From positions 310,001-374,000 of the forward strand of contig WNNJ02003258.1 in the NCBI GenBank assembly GCA_012934845.2: DNA of 64,000 bases. The letters run 5' to 3'. Both the position numbers and the translations under genes were made by a program. Position 1 is the first letter of the stretch, and each line of letters opens with the position of its first letter. The notes beneath the pieces were generated by a model. The model had not been told where the DNA came from. It ran no database searches and was given only the letters and a program-made list of their open reading frames with translations. Origin of the DNA: Pomphorhynchus laevis. Lineage: Eukaryota; Acanthocephala; Palaeacanthocephala; Echinorhynchida; Pomphorhynchidae. Positions 33,091 through 42,544 of this stretch are shown here, in pieces.

Positions 33091-35889
33091 ATGACGAAGG
33101 GTAAGCCGAGTAATATTGCCCCGTGCTGTACATGCAACGGTAATGCTGCAAGATGCAAAGGATGTCGGTGTGCGAAAAATAAAACAGCATGTGTCAACTG
33201 CAGAGCAGCTTGTTGCCAAAATACGTGTCCAAATATGATGTCTATGAAGTTAGATAGTGTGCCCCTTGGCAATTTAAATTGTCATCTTTCAACAGTCGAT
33301 ACATCTAATGAACCAGTCGTGGTGGGACAGCGTCGGGAGAATTTAAATTACGATAATTTGATCGAGGACATGTATATGACAGTGATAAGCTGGGTTCCAA
33401 ATCATATGAAACTTCCAAAATGCAGTACCAGCGGTCAGTTTATCAATCTCCTGACAGAAAAATTCAACGCAGTCGCGATCCCTAGCTTACATGAACAACG
33501 GGCATTGAAAGAAGTTGTGGTAATGAGTCAATTGATGTTACAATCAATACCATCGAGAGGAATTGGTACAATAAGAAAGTCTCTACTACGAAGAATGGAT
33601 GATTGGAATTTGGGAAAGTATAAAGAACTTTTTGACGAGGCAAGCATCTTACAACGTCGAATGGTTAGTGATGGATTTGCAAAGGGTTTTCAAAGAATAA
33701 GTAAGCAGAAAAAATTTTCTCGTTTTATGCGAGCAGGCAAAACGAGTGCAGCGATAAAAATCCTTGAAGACACTGAAGATGGCAATACGGTTTATAGTTT
33801 TGACGATATGTGTGATGGTAAGCTTGTATCTGATATTTTGACTGAATTACATCCGCCTGCGCAGCCACTTTCTCAAGATGCAGTGTTATCGCTTCCTATA
33901 ACTAATTGTAAATCCCATCACTTTTCAATATATAGTGGAATCGATGGACGTGCAATTATCAGGGAATCATTGAGGACTCATGGAGGGGCCGGTCCTTCTG
34001 GGATAACGGCGATTGCGTTCAGACGAATGTTAACGGCTTTTGGATCACACTCGATAAAGTTAGCTGATGCCATTGCGGGTTTAGCAGTGCGCATTGCATC
34101 AGAATCAATTCCGGCTGAGTCTTTACAGGCATACGTTAACAGCAGAATTGTTGCGTTAAATAAGCGCCCTGGTGTCCGACCTATTGGAGTAGGTGAGGTA
34201 TTTCGTCGTGTAATTGGTAAAGCTATTCTGAATGTGGCTAAAAGAGATTTAAGGGCAGTAGCAGGTAATCTGCAAATGTGTGCGGGACAGCCAGGTGGGC
34301 TAGGGTATGTGATACATACATTAACCGATCATTTCCACTCGAACGAGCAATATGGAATACTGTCAGTGGACGCGAAGAATGCGTTTAATCTAATGAATAG
34401 ATGCCTAATGCTTAAAAATGTCGAAAAAGTATGCCCTGCCTTCACATGTGTTCTGAGAAATATATATAAGCTAAATGCTTTACTTGTTGGCCAAGGAGGT
34501 AATTTAGCATCGTCAGAGGGTGTCACTCAAGGGGACCCTCTTGCGATGCCAGCGTTTGCAATCTCATCGATGCCCTTGATATATAAAATCAGAGAATCGA
34601 TTCCATCAATAAAACAATGCTGGTATGCAGATGATTCGACTTTCGTTGGTGGGCTTGATGATCTATCACGTGTATGGCGTCTTCTTTGCTCAATAGGTGA
34701 GCAGTATGGATACCATGTCAATCCAAACAAATCGAGGTTGCTTATACATCCACGAAACATGATCCGTGCTCAACACATCTTTGGAGCTGATGGTTTAATC
34801 ATTAATGAAGATGGATTAAAGGTACTTGGTGCACCTATTGGCACGCCAAAGTTTGTAAGGGAGTATTGCTGCGGGCAGTTTTTATCGATGTCAAATCTGG
34901 TCAAGGATGTTGCTAATGCCGCTGATGCCGATGCTCATTCCGCATTTGTGGCATACTCTCTTGCAGTTCAGTCAAAGTGGACTCACCTTTTCCGAGCCGT
35001 TGATTGTGACATAGAATGGTTGGATGATCTAAAGAATGTTATTGACACAAAATTTATGAATTCCATGTTTGGCGATGACATTGATCTTGATTTGAGGGGA
35101 GTATGTTCTTTGTCAACCAGTTTGGGGGGACTAGGAATACGAAATATTGAGAGTGAATTAACCAGACAGTACAACGCTGCACGATTGTTATCGTCCATAT
35201 ATGAAGAACCTGATTTAGATATTGGTTTCTCAGTAATACACTTATTGTCTGCAATTCAAAACGAACATAAAGAAGAAAATCGAAATTATGCTGAAAAACT
35301 CAAGCCAGAGATCATTCCTATATTGCGAAAATCAGTGGAATATGCATCCCTGAAGGGTGCCTCTAATTGGCTAACAAGAGATGCGTTGGTTTCTACGGAT
35401 TGTCAGTTGTCAACGCAAGAGTTTCGAGATGCGTTGTCTGTTCGATATGGTTTAACTCCCAAAGATTTGCCGGATAAGTGTCAATGTGGTCAGATATTAA
35501 CAACGTCGCATGCTCTCTCGTGCAAAAGGGGCGCATTCAACTTCATCCGTCATAATCAACTTCGAGACTTTTTGGTTAAGAAGTTGAACACAGTCTGTTG
35601 GAATGTGTTTGCAGAACCATCTCTGACTCCAGTTCCTGAAAACATCAGTTTCAATATTAGTACAACAACCAGACAAGATGATGCTCGAGCTGATATAGTA
35701 GGTAATGGACTGTTCGGTGGGAATATGGAGCGTACATTTTTTGATGTAGTCGTTTTCAACAATCATGCTCCGTCCTATTGCGAAAAGTCAACAGATGCCA
35801 CTTTCACTTTCCACGAAAATAGAAAATGTGCCAAGTACGAAGAAAGGATACATACAATAGAGCACAGCTCATTTTGTCCCCTTATTTAG
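33091..35889 (+). CDS. LINE-I protein: reverse transcriptase with Cys-rich N-terminus and C-terminal nuclease
   Basis: It spans 932 codons from ATG 33091. Residues about 11-47 form a cysteine cluster (PCCTCNGNAARCKGCRCAKN, then C..CR..CC) like the CXC-type zinc-binding region of some invertebrate RT proteins. RT motifs: RPIGVGEVFRRVIG (about 366), SVDAKNAFNLMNR (domain A, about 424), GVTQGDPLAMPAFA (B, about 476) and WYADDSTFVGG (C, catalytic YADD at 512-515). The C-terminal zinc motif CQCGQILTTSHALSC starts at about 796. The restriction-like endonuclease core DDARADIVGNGLFGG, then ERTFFDVVVFN, starts at about 863. No apurinic endonuclease is present. The stop at 35889 is probably a frameshift, because the family's C-terminus follows in the next frame. 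ATG 33091 is the first in frame before the Cys cluster. Confidence 0.9.
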   Translation: MTKGKPSNIAPCCTCNGNAARCKGCRCAKNKTACVNCRAACCQNTCPNMMSMKLDSVPLGNLNCHLSTVDTSNEPVVVGQRRENLNYDNLIEDMYMTVISWVPNHMKLPKCSTSGQFINLLTEKFNAVAIPSLHEQRALKEVVVMSQLMLQSIPSRGIGTIRKSLLRRMDDWNLGKYKELFDEASILQRRMVSDGFAKGFQRISKQKKFSRFMRAGKTSAAIKILEDTEDGNTVYSFDDMCDGKLVSDILTELHPPAQPLSQDAVLSLPITNCKSHHFSIYSGIDGRAIIRESLRTHGGAGPSGITAIAFRRMLTAFGSHSIKLADAIAGLAVRIASESIPAESLQAYVNSRIVALNKRPGVRPIGVGEVFRRVIGKAILNVAKRDLRAVAGNLQMCAGQPGGLGYVIHTLTDHFHSNEQYGILSVDAKNAFNLMNRCLMLKNVEKVCPAFTCVLRNIYKLNALLVGQGGNLASSEGVTQGDPLAMPAFAISSMPLIYKIRESIPSIKQCWYADDSTFVGGLDDLSRVWRLLCSIGEQYGYHVNPNKSRLLIHPRNMIRAQHIFGADGLIINEDGLKVLGAPIGTPKFVREYCCGQFLSMSNLVKDVANAADADAHSAFVAYSLAVQSKWTHLFRAVDCDIEWLDDLKNVIDTKFMNSMFGDDIDLDLRGVCSLSTSLGGLGIRNIESELTRQYNAARLLSSIYEEPDLDIGFSVIHLLSAIQNEHKEENRNYAEKLKPEIIPILRKSVEYASLKGASNWLTRDALVSTDCQLSTQEFRDALSVRYGLTPKDLPDKCQCGQILTTSHALSCKRGAFNFIRHNQLRDFLVKKLNTVCWNVFAEPSLTPVPENISFNISTTTRQDDARADIVGNGLFGGNMERTFFDVVVFNNHAPSYCEKSTDATFTFHENRKCAKYEERIHTIEHSSFCPLI

Positions 35890-36110
35890 CGACTACGGGC
35901 GGAGCTGGCAAGAGTGCACAAGCATGTATTAAATCATTGGCTCTAAAAATCGCTGAACAACAAAAAAGCGAATACGCCGTCACGATATCATCAATCAGGA
36001 CATATATTAGTATGTGTCTTGCGAAAATTTGCTCTGCGACGCTTAGATGTCCACGTGTTCAGTTTCAGCGGACTTCGTATCTTCGAGCAGGACTTGTTTT
36101 ATCAGAGTAA
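35880..36110 (+). pseudogene. LINE-I protein C-terminus in a shifted frame
   Basis: After HSSFCPLI and the TAG at 35887-35889, the frame one base over reads LATTGGAGKSAQACIKSLAL, then KIAEQQKSEYAV and LAKICSATLRCPRV. The copy at 54750-55010 has [18 protein letters not shown] without interruption, so the two frames were one. A one-base loss in TTATTTAG explains it. The rest of the protein is intact. Confidence 0.8.
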
Positions 36111-36239
36111 TATGTTTGTGTTATGGTATTTATACCACTATTTTAAATGTATAGAGGCCCATTTGTGGGAACCTTAATTGTACAAATTAAAATTTTAATA
36201 AATTGTTATTATTGAAGAAAAAAAAAAGAAAAGGGCTAC

Positions 36240-36605
36240 TTGAATAAATTTCTTCGCTTATCGAATTAAAATTGATAAAATTAATTAATTATGCTTTTAT
36301 TAACTTATTCCATGATTCTTATAATACAATTACACATTCAAGTGAACAAATCGCAGTCCTCTTTTCGTGGTATTAGAATTTTTAGAAAAAAATATTTAAC
36401 CATGTGTCCTGAAAACCGGAAATATATTTTGTATGCTAATTTTCTAACCCTATTGCGCAAAAAAGGAATAAATTTTCAGAATATAAATATGTACGATTTT
36501 AGTACGCTTTAGACAAATCTAGATTTTACAGATTTTAAAGAAGCATTAGATAAATCAATTAATCTTATATTCAGAAAAAGATATACATATCTATGTTACA
36601 ATAAC
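36240..36605 (+). mobile_element. PLE-B fragment: RT domain A region, interrupted by LINE-H2
   Basis: Positions 36450-36600 encode [34 protein letters not shown] and FRKRYTYLCYN, with a stop inside STL(Y)TNL. The element stops at TATGTTACAATAA, where LINE-H2 begins. Confidence 0.7.
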
Positions 36606-37650
36606 GTTGCACTCCGTCCTCAATATTGCGCTGACCGATTGGGCATGGGATCAGGCATCACTACCGGTTGCTAAGACGGACTAGGCATCAGGAGAGCGAC
36701 GGATATTTCTCTACCGGCCTTCCTATCATCGGTCGCCGGGTCGCAAACACTCATAACTCGGATCTCGCCAGAGTGACTAAATGACTACTGCAGTATCAGC
36801 GAACCAACAAACACTATTGCAGTGACCGAATGGTAGTCTCGAGCGGGTTTCATGCCAGTCCAACCGTCATTTGCTACAGAACAGAAATTCTGGGATACGC
36901 CGTTGGTTACTGTTCAGGGAGCGAAGTTGTTGTCAGCTGCACTTAACCAGTCGAGCAAAGCGCGTTTAATTGCAGCTACTGCACCTCATTCCGGGGTCTT
37001 CCTTCACACAGTCTCTGTTCGTTGCTTGGCACAAGGCTCGACGACTCGTCACTACGCATCGCTATTGCTCTGCGCCTCGTTGCCCTAGTCTGTCTGACAC
37101 ATGTATGTGCTTGCGGAGCGGATGTAGACGTCAGCGAACGACATGGGCTCAGCTGCCACAAGTTCGTCGGCAGACTGTCACACCACAGCACAGTCAACAA
37201 TCTCATCAAGCGTGCACTGATGTCGGCAGAAATCTTATCGCGTCTGGAGCCGAAGTCACTGGCGCAACATGATGGCAGGCGGCCGGATGGATTGTCACTG
37301 ACTTCATGGTCAAGTGGCAGGTGTTTGGCTTGGGACTTTACCTGCCCAGACACCTTGTAGCCAGTGGAGCAGAGGACATGAAACTCAGCAAATACGCCTG
37401 CCTGACACCGATCTACAATTTTGGGCCGGTCGCCGTGGAAACGCTTGGTGCGTTGTGCCCAGAGGCGGAAGGCCTAATGCACGAAATAGGTCGGCGGATA
37501 GCAGCAGTGACCGGAGAGCGGCAGATCACGGATTTCATGCTGCAGAGGCTAAGCGTTGTCATCCAACGCGGTAACGCTAGTTGTGTTCTGGGCACGGTTG
37601 AGGGGACGAGCGATAGACAAGACTTAGGCACAATTTATTATTTGTAATTT
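36606..37650 (+). mobile_element. LINE-H2: C-terminal part of the second RLE-type LINE
   Basis: The plus strand begins with ALTDWAWDQASLPV (thumb region; compare SDIAWRQASLPVKMIGLG in LINE-H1). Positions 37022-37360 encode a frame with ERHGLSCHKFVGRLSHHSTV, EPKSLAQHDGRRPDGLSL, and SSGRCLAWDFTCPDTL. Positions 37306-37647 continue with YACLTPIYNFGPVAVETLG and DFMLQRLSVVIQRGNASCVL. RRPD and WDFTC form the PD-(D/E)XK core. One frame change separates the last two pieces. The RT itself is missing. Confidence 0.8.
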
Positions 37651-37679
37651 TTTAATATTTTATATTCATATGTTGTGTT

Positions 37680-37860
37680 TTTATTTAAATTATTATAATT
37701 AACTTCTTTCATCATTATATAATAAAGCTTTTTGCATATGAAAACAAAGTTATTACTAGCTTTATCACTAGTTGTTATTATATAGTTAACCTTTAACTTA
37801 GTAATCAAATCAGCTAAATGAGTCTACGTATTTAATATAATTATAAACTAAACAAAACAT
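37680..37860 (-). mobile_element. PLE-B fragment: RT N-terminus and terminal repeat start
   Basis: The minus strand encodes a piece of VNYIITTSDKASNNFVFICK (about 37790-37730). It is followed on the plus strand by the TGAGTCTACGTATTTAATAT repeat body, which LINE-G interrupts at 37860. Confidence 0.65.
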
Positions 37861-38926
37861 CTTCTTCTTATTCTTCAGCCTTTGTCCCGCTTTAAAGCAA
37901 AGTCGGCTATGTGAGATTTAGCCCTCCATTTCGCTCTATTTTCGGCTTGGTCTGGGTGAAGTCCAGCTGCCTTAAGATCCGTGTGAAGGCCATCTAACCA
38001 TAGGTGCTTGGGTCGACCTCTCGGGCGTTTGCCTATGATCTCATAATTTAAGGCGGTCTTTGCAAGGGAATAATTTTAACTCCGCAACACGTGGCCATAC
38101 CACTGGAGTCTGGCCCCTTGCATTTTAATTACGATAGGGGCGACACCGTATCTTCGGAGGATGTCCATATTTCTCACGTGGTCATACCGGGTAATTCCGC
38201 TTTTCCACCACAGCATTTTCGTCTCCATGACCGCAAAGCGTCGTTCCGCTGCCTTGGTAATAGGCAAGCACTCTGTGCCGTACATAGCCACAGGGCGAAT
38301 GATTGAGCGGTAGATCTTTGATTTCAGGTGATCCTTGATGCGACGGTCATAAGTCACGTCGCCGATTGCCGAGAGTATGGTTCCGAGGTACTTGAACCGG
38401 TCCGTACGTCTCAGGTCAAAGCCATTAATATTGATGATGCCACTTTCATGTGGGTCTGTTGTGAGGTATTCGGTCTTGTCTAGATTAAGTCGTAGTCCGT
38501 ATTGTGCGAGTCAGTTATTCCATACAGTAGTTGATTCCTCCAGGTCCTTTTTGTTGTCCGCCGCCAGCCAGACATCGTCAGCGTAAAGAATGGTATATGG
38601 AATCGACTTTTGGATATCACGCGTTATAGCGTTCATAACTGTGTTGAATAATGCCGGTGAGAGAGCACTTCTTTGATGGACCCCCACTGATATTTGAAAT
38701 GGCTGTGAGTCGGAAATACCGAAAGTCGGGTTCTAAGCGCAGCTTAGAACCCGACTTTCGGTATTCTCGTAGAGCAGCATCACCCATCGGATTAGATGTT
38801 CCGGGACTTGATGCTGACGCAGCGCATACCATATTAATTCATGTGGTTCACGATCAAAAGCCTTTTCCAAATCCAAGAATACAACGTGGAGCGGCTGATT
38901 TTTCTCCAAGTGTTTTTCTAGGAGCA
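37861..38926 (-). mobile_element. LINE-G: RTE-like LINE, 5' truncated, with 18-base target-site duplication
   Basis: The minus strand starts in the RT: HVVFLDLEKAFDREPHELIW (about 38885), RWVMLLYENTESRV, then PFQISVGVHQRSALSPALFN (about 38690), YTILYADDVWLAADN (about 38590), and the C-terminal DRRIKDHLKSKIYRSIIRPV, AMYGTECLPITKA and RLQWYGHV (38357-38076). Direct repeats ATAAACTAAACAAAACAT lie at 37843-37860 and 38927-38944. The catalytic YADD is kept. A 51-base palindrome (38715-38765) breaks the frame before domain B. The insertion site is a PLE-B terminal repeat. Confidence 0.85.
38715..38765. repeat. Perfect 24-base-arm palindrome inside LINE-G
   Basis: The arms 38715-38738 and 38742-38765 are perfect reverse complements (AATACCGAAAGTCGGG...) around GCA. 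One arm encodes NTESRVLS of the RT. The other is its inverted duplicate and introduces a TAG. Confidence 0.9.
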
Positions 38927-39465
38927 ATAAACTAAACAAAACATAATAATGCTAAATCAAACAGTAATAATTAAATAATAAAATTAATAATTGTTTTTAG
39001 ATTTTCTATAATTTAAATCAAGTTAAAATAAAAAAATAAAAAAATGAAATTTAAAATAAACGTCATTTTTATGAATTGACTAATAAATAACAGACGTTGT
39101 ATCATAATAAGAATTAGAGGTCATCAGGAGGAACTGCTATGCTATCAGGTTTCGGCCCCTAACTCCTCTACCCAACATAGCAGCGGGGCCAAATACATGC
39201 TAATGATGTATTTCCTCTGATAAAACTATCTAGTATCTTATTCTAATACAAAGTATATTATTTATTATCCATCCATAAAAATTTGCCACTTAAGAGTTTA
39301 AATTTATTCTTTATATTATTGTGTTGATTTATATATTTTACTATTTTCTGCTTGATGTTATTTTTATAGTAACCTAGTTTAAAATATGTATCTATTAAAT
39401 TATTTAAATGACTTTGGAGAAAGCCAATACCATTACATATTGTTGCAATTCTTAAAATTTCATTT
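38927..39465 (-). mobile_element. PLE-B 3' part: terminal repeat and end of the RT
   Basis: Plus-strand reading: repeat body, AACAGACGTTGTATCATAAT (about 39090), hairpin CTGCTATG..CATAGCAG (about 39135-39183), then ATCCATCCATAAAAATTTGC and the end of the RT coding region (minus) up to TTAAAATTTCATT at 39465. LINE-D begins there. Confidence 0.75.
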
Positions 39466-39832
39466 TTTTAGAATAGAATAGAATTTATTTAGAGTGGCCT
39501 TTGTGGTAAAATATAACCATTTACAGGCCCACTATAAAAATTAAAAGACAAGTTTACGTCAGATGAATGTTTGAACTTGTATGAAGAGTTATTGAATTGA
39601 TTGCGGCTGAAAGTGTTACTTTAGTTCGTTTGCAAGAAGTATGGCGATCAAGGAAGTTTTGAAGAGTTTAAGCGACGTCAATCATTTTGTGTCTCGAGGA
39701 AGTTTGTTCCAAAGGCGTGGTGCAGCGATGGTGAACGCACGATATCCGTGATTACCGTTGTGACGGGGGACGAAAAGCGAGTAGGAGCGATGACTTCTTA
39801 GGGAGAGACCAGTCGTCATATAGGAGGCGCTA

Positions 39833-42544
39833 TCAGGAAGATATAGATAAGAAGGGTTGTGCCGGAATTTGATTTGCCATGCAAGTGTGAGAATTTGAGA
39901 GGTTGATGCTGCTCGGAATGTCGAGCCAGTTAAGGATGTTGATGGTGTTGGAGGTGTGGTCGTACTTGCGAAGGCGGAAGATGACTCTAGCAGCCGTGTG
40001 CAGAATCCTTTGTAAATAGTGAAATTGATATGCTGGACAGTTTACGAGAAGACCTAAGCAATATTCTAGACGAGGCATGAAAAGGCTGGAGATTAAAATA
40101 GATGTCGATTTGACGTCGAGGTTTCTACGGACACTTCGGATGTCACGGAGGATGAGGGAGCATGAACTGATCTTGCTACGAATGAAAGGCAGAAACGAGA
40201 GATTATTGTCAAAAGGGACACCGAGGATTGTCATGATAGTCACTTCTGGTAGACGGAAATTGTGTATGCATACTGGAAAATCGAGGGTGTAAGAGTGGCG
40301 CGGTGTTATCCACATCATGTTAGATTTCTCGTTGTTTAAAAACATACGGATTGAACAAAGATATACGTGAATAGCATAGAGGCAAGACGATGCATCGGAA
40401 GCGAGGTTGGATGCAGATGTGAGTGTGCATGATGCATAGATTACTATATCGTCAGCGTACTGAATAACTTAAAAGCCGAAAGCGACCACGATGGAAGATA
40501 AATCACCAAGAAGAAGGGTGAAAAGAAGCCCTAGAACGGATCTTTGTGGTACACCGCAGCTGAGAGGAACTGGCGCAGAAGAGTTGGAGTTGGAGACTAC
40601 GTGGATAAGAGCGATTTGAGAGGTAGGATTTGAACCAAGAAATGACATGAGACGAGAAGCAGTAACGTTGTCTGAGACATGAGAGAAGTATAGTGTGATC
40701 AACTACATCAAAGGCGGAGGATAAATCAAGTGAAATTACAAGGCTTACTAGATGTTTGTCAAGAGCAAGAAGTAGATCATTGGAGAGTTTTGTGCATGCG
40801 GCCATAGTAGAATGTTGTGGTCGATATGCTGATTGAAAAGGTGGAAACATAGAATTTGATGATATGTAGTTGCTTACCTGTCTGAGGATGAGACGCTCGA
40901 AACGTTTTGAGATGGTCGGAAGGTTTGATATTGGTCTATAGGAGGAGGCGGAACTTGGATCAAGATGATGCTTCTTTAATAATGGGCGAACTATGGCATG
41001 TTTGAACGACGAAGGGTAGTGTGATAAATGGATAGACATGCTGAAGAAACTTGTGAGATAAGGGCTGATGGTGTCACTTAGTAACTTTAGAATGTATGTT
41101 GGAACAGGATCGAGAGGAGAGGTTGAATTGGGTAATCGTGCTAGGGCATCAGATACGCTTTCGATAGATAAAAATGAAAAGTGAAACAGTTTAGTATTAT
41201 ATGGGGCAAGGTAGGAGAAACTAGAAGATAATGGTACGTGGATTGAGGTCAAAGTTCGAGCTATTTTGCGTTGCAAATGAGATGCGAATTCGTTGGAAGA
41301 GATAGAGATAGACGTGACGAATTTGTTTCTACCCAAAAGGTTATTAATGGATTTCCACGCGTATTGATGATTGTCACGCAAAGATGTTTTGCTTTGCCAG
41401 TATGGGGAGCATTTTGAGTTCAAAAGATATCGGTATTTGCGTCAAAATTTGAGGTATTTTGAGTAAGATGAGTTTAATAGCTCGGTGATATTACGACGAC
41501 GGAATCTTGAGTGCATTCGGTGAAGGTGTCGTAAGGAGCGCTTGGCTCTTCGGCAATCTCTATCGACCCAGGACGCTCCTGACTGACGGCGAGGCGTACA
41601 TTGTTTAAACAGCAAAATCATATCGAGTATGCCAATAAGTTCAGTGATGTTCATGTTGGTTAAGTCGTCAAGTGAAGTGTTAGTAAAGGCGGCAAAAATT
41701 AGGAGTGGGGACGAGAGAAGGTTTAGACGCAAGTTATTTAGATCAAGTTGTTTCCATGGACGATATATATGGGGATGAGTAGGGTGTGGAGGATCATTGG
41801 TTTTAATGTTAATGGTGAGAAGGTAATGGTCGGATAGGCCCACATCTTTCACAGAAACGGTGCTGCAAGTAGACGATGATCGAACAAAGATGCAATCAAT
41901 CGTGTCACCTTGGATATGAGTGGATTCAGTAGGGATATATCTGAAGCCAAAGTCTGATAATGTCTTGAGTAGGTGTGACGATTGAGCGCATGATTGTATG
42001 TCAAGTCGAATGTTGAGATCACCAAGAATAATGACGGGATATGATGTAATGCTTAGGTTAGAGAGCATATCAAAGGGTTCGTCAAAGAATGTAAGGCATG
42101 GCGCAGATGAGCCTGGTCGATAGATAAGAGCGAAACAAATTCGTCTACTGAAGTGTATAGCGTTAAAGCACATCAGCTCGAATGACGTAGGGGCAACTGG
42201 AAAGTTTAGAACATGTAACGATATAGCGGGCAAAGAAATGGAAAGTAGACCACCATGGTTGATGCTTCCTGGATCACCATGTCGAGCACGTTCAGCAACG
42301 TTTAGGTTAAACGATACAAGTCTTCGAATGGATATGTCGTTTGTGGAATGCCAAGATGTGGTTAGGCAGAAAAGTGAAACTGAGCTTTTTGGAAGACTTC
42401 GAGAGCCAGTTCAAGTTTGTGAAGTAAGGAACGAATGTTGATGAGACTGATGTTAAGTGAGTATTTAGAAGGAGAATTTAGGGATAATGATTTGGAGTTT
42501 AATGGCTCGAAACAACCCAAGGAAGAGGAGGGATAATCAGACAA
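39833..42544 (-). pseudogene. LINE-D ORF2: endonuclease and reverse transcriptase
   Basis: Start MSDYPSSSLGCFEPLNSK (42544). Endonuclease 42233-41442 (FALIYRPGSSAPCLTFFDEP, VIILGDLNIRLD, DTIDCIFVRS, DVGLSDHYLL: a complete EEP set with GDLN and SDHYL). RT 41423-40503 (DPVPTYILKLLSD, VRPLLKKHHLDPSSASSYRP, LDLSSAFDVVDHTIL). GVPQRSVLGLLFTLLLGDL at 40580 is domain B (the family has GVPQGS). A YADD-like VIQYADDIVIYA is at about 40470-40435, and the thumb is at 40345-39833. Each block is good, but at least four frame changes separate them, so it is dead although clearly not ancient. Confidence 0.8.

Larger units (their letters stand above)
33030..36235 (+). mobile_element. LINE-I copy 1: nearly intact RLE-type non-LTR retrotransposon
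   Basis: A single-ORF LINE runs on the plus strand from about 33030 to an A-rich tail (AAGAAAAAAAAAAGAAAAG, about 36215-36234). It splits a PLE-B sequence: TTTTATTAAGAA on the left and GGGCTACTTGAATAAATTTC on the right are contiguous in other PLE-B copies. The 5' UTR is only about 60 bases and contains two TTTCTGATAAACATACAATA repeats. It is the best-preserved element in the window and so probably the youngest LINE. Other copies lie at 13915, and at 54750 plus 57778. Confidence 0.8.

Noticed and set aside
33091-35889. The 932-codon ORF as a host gene
   Set aside because: RT motifs A-C with YADD, an A-rich tail, interruption of a PLE-B sequence and other truncated copies show it is a LINE.
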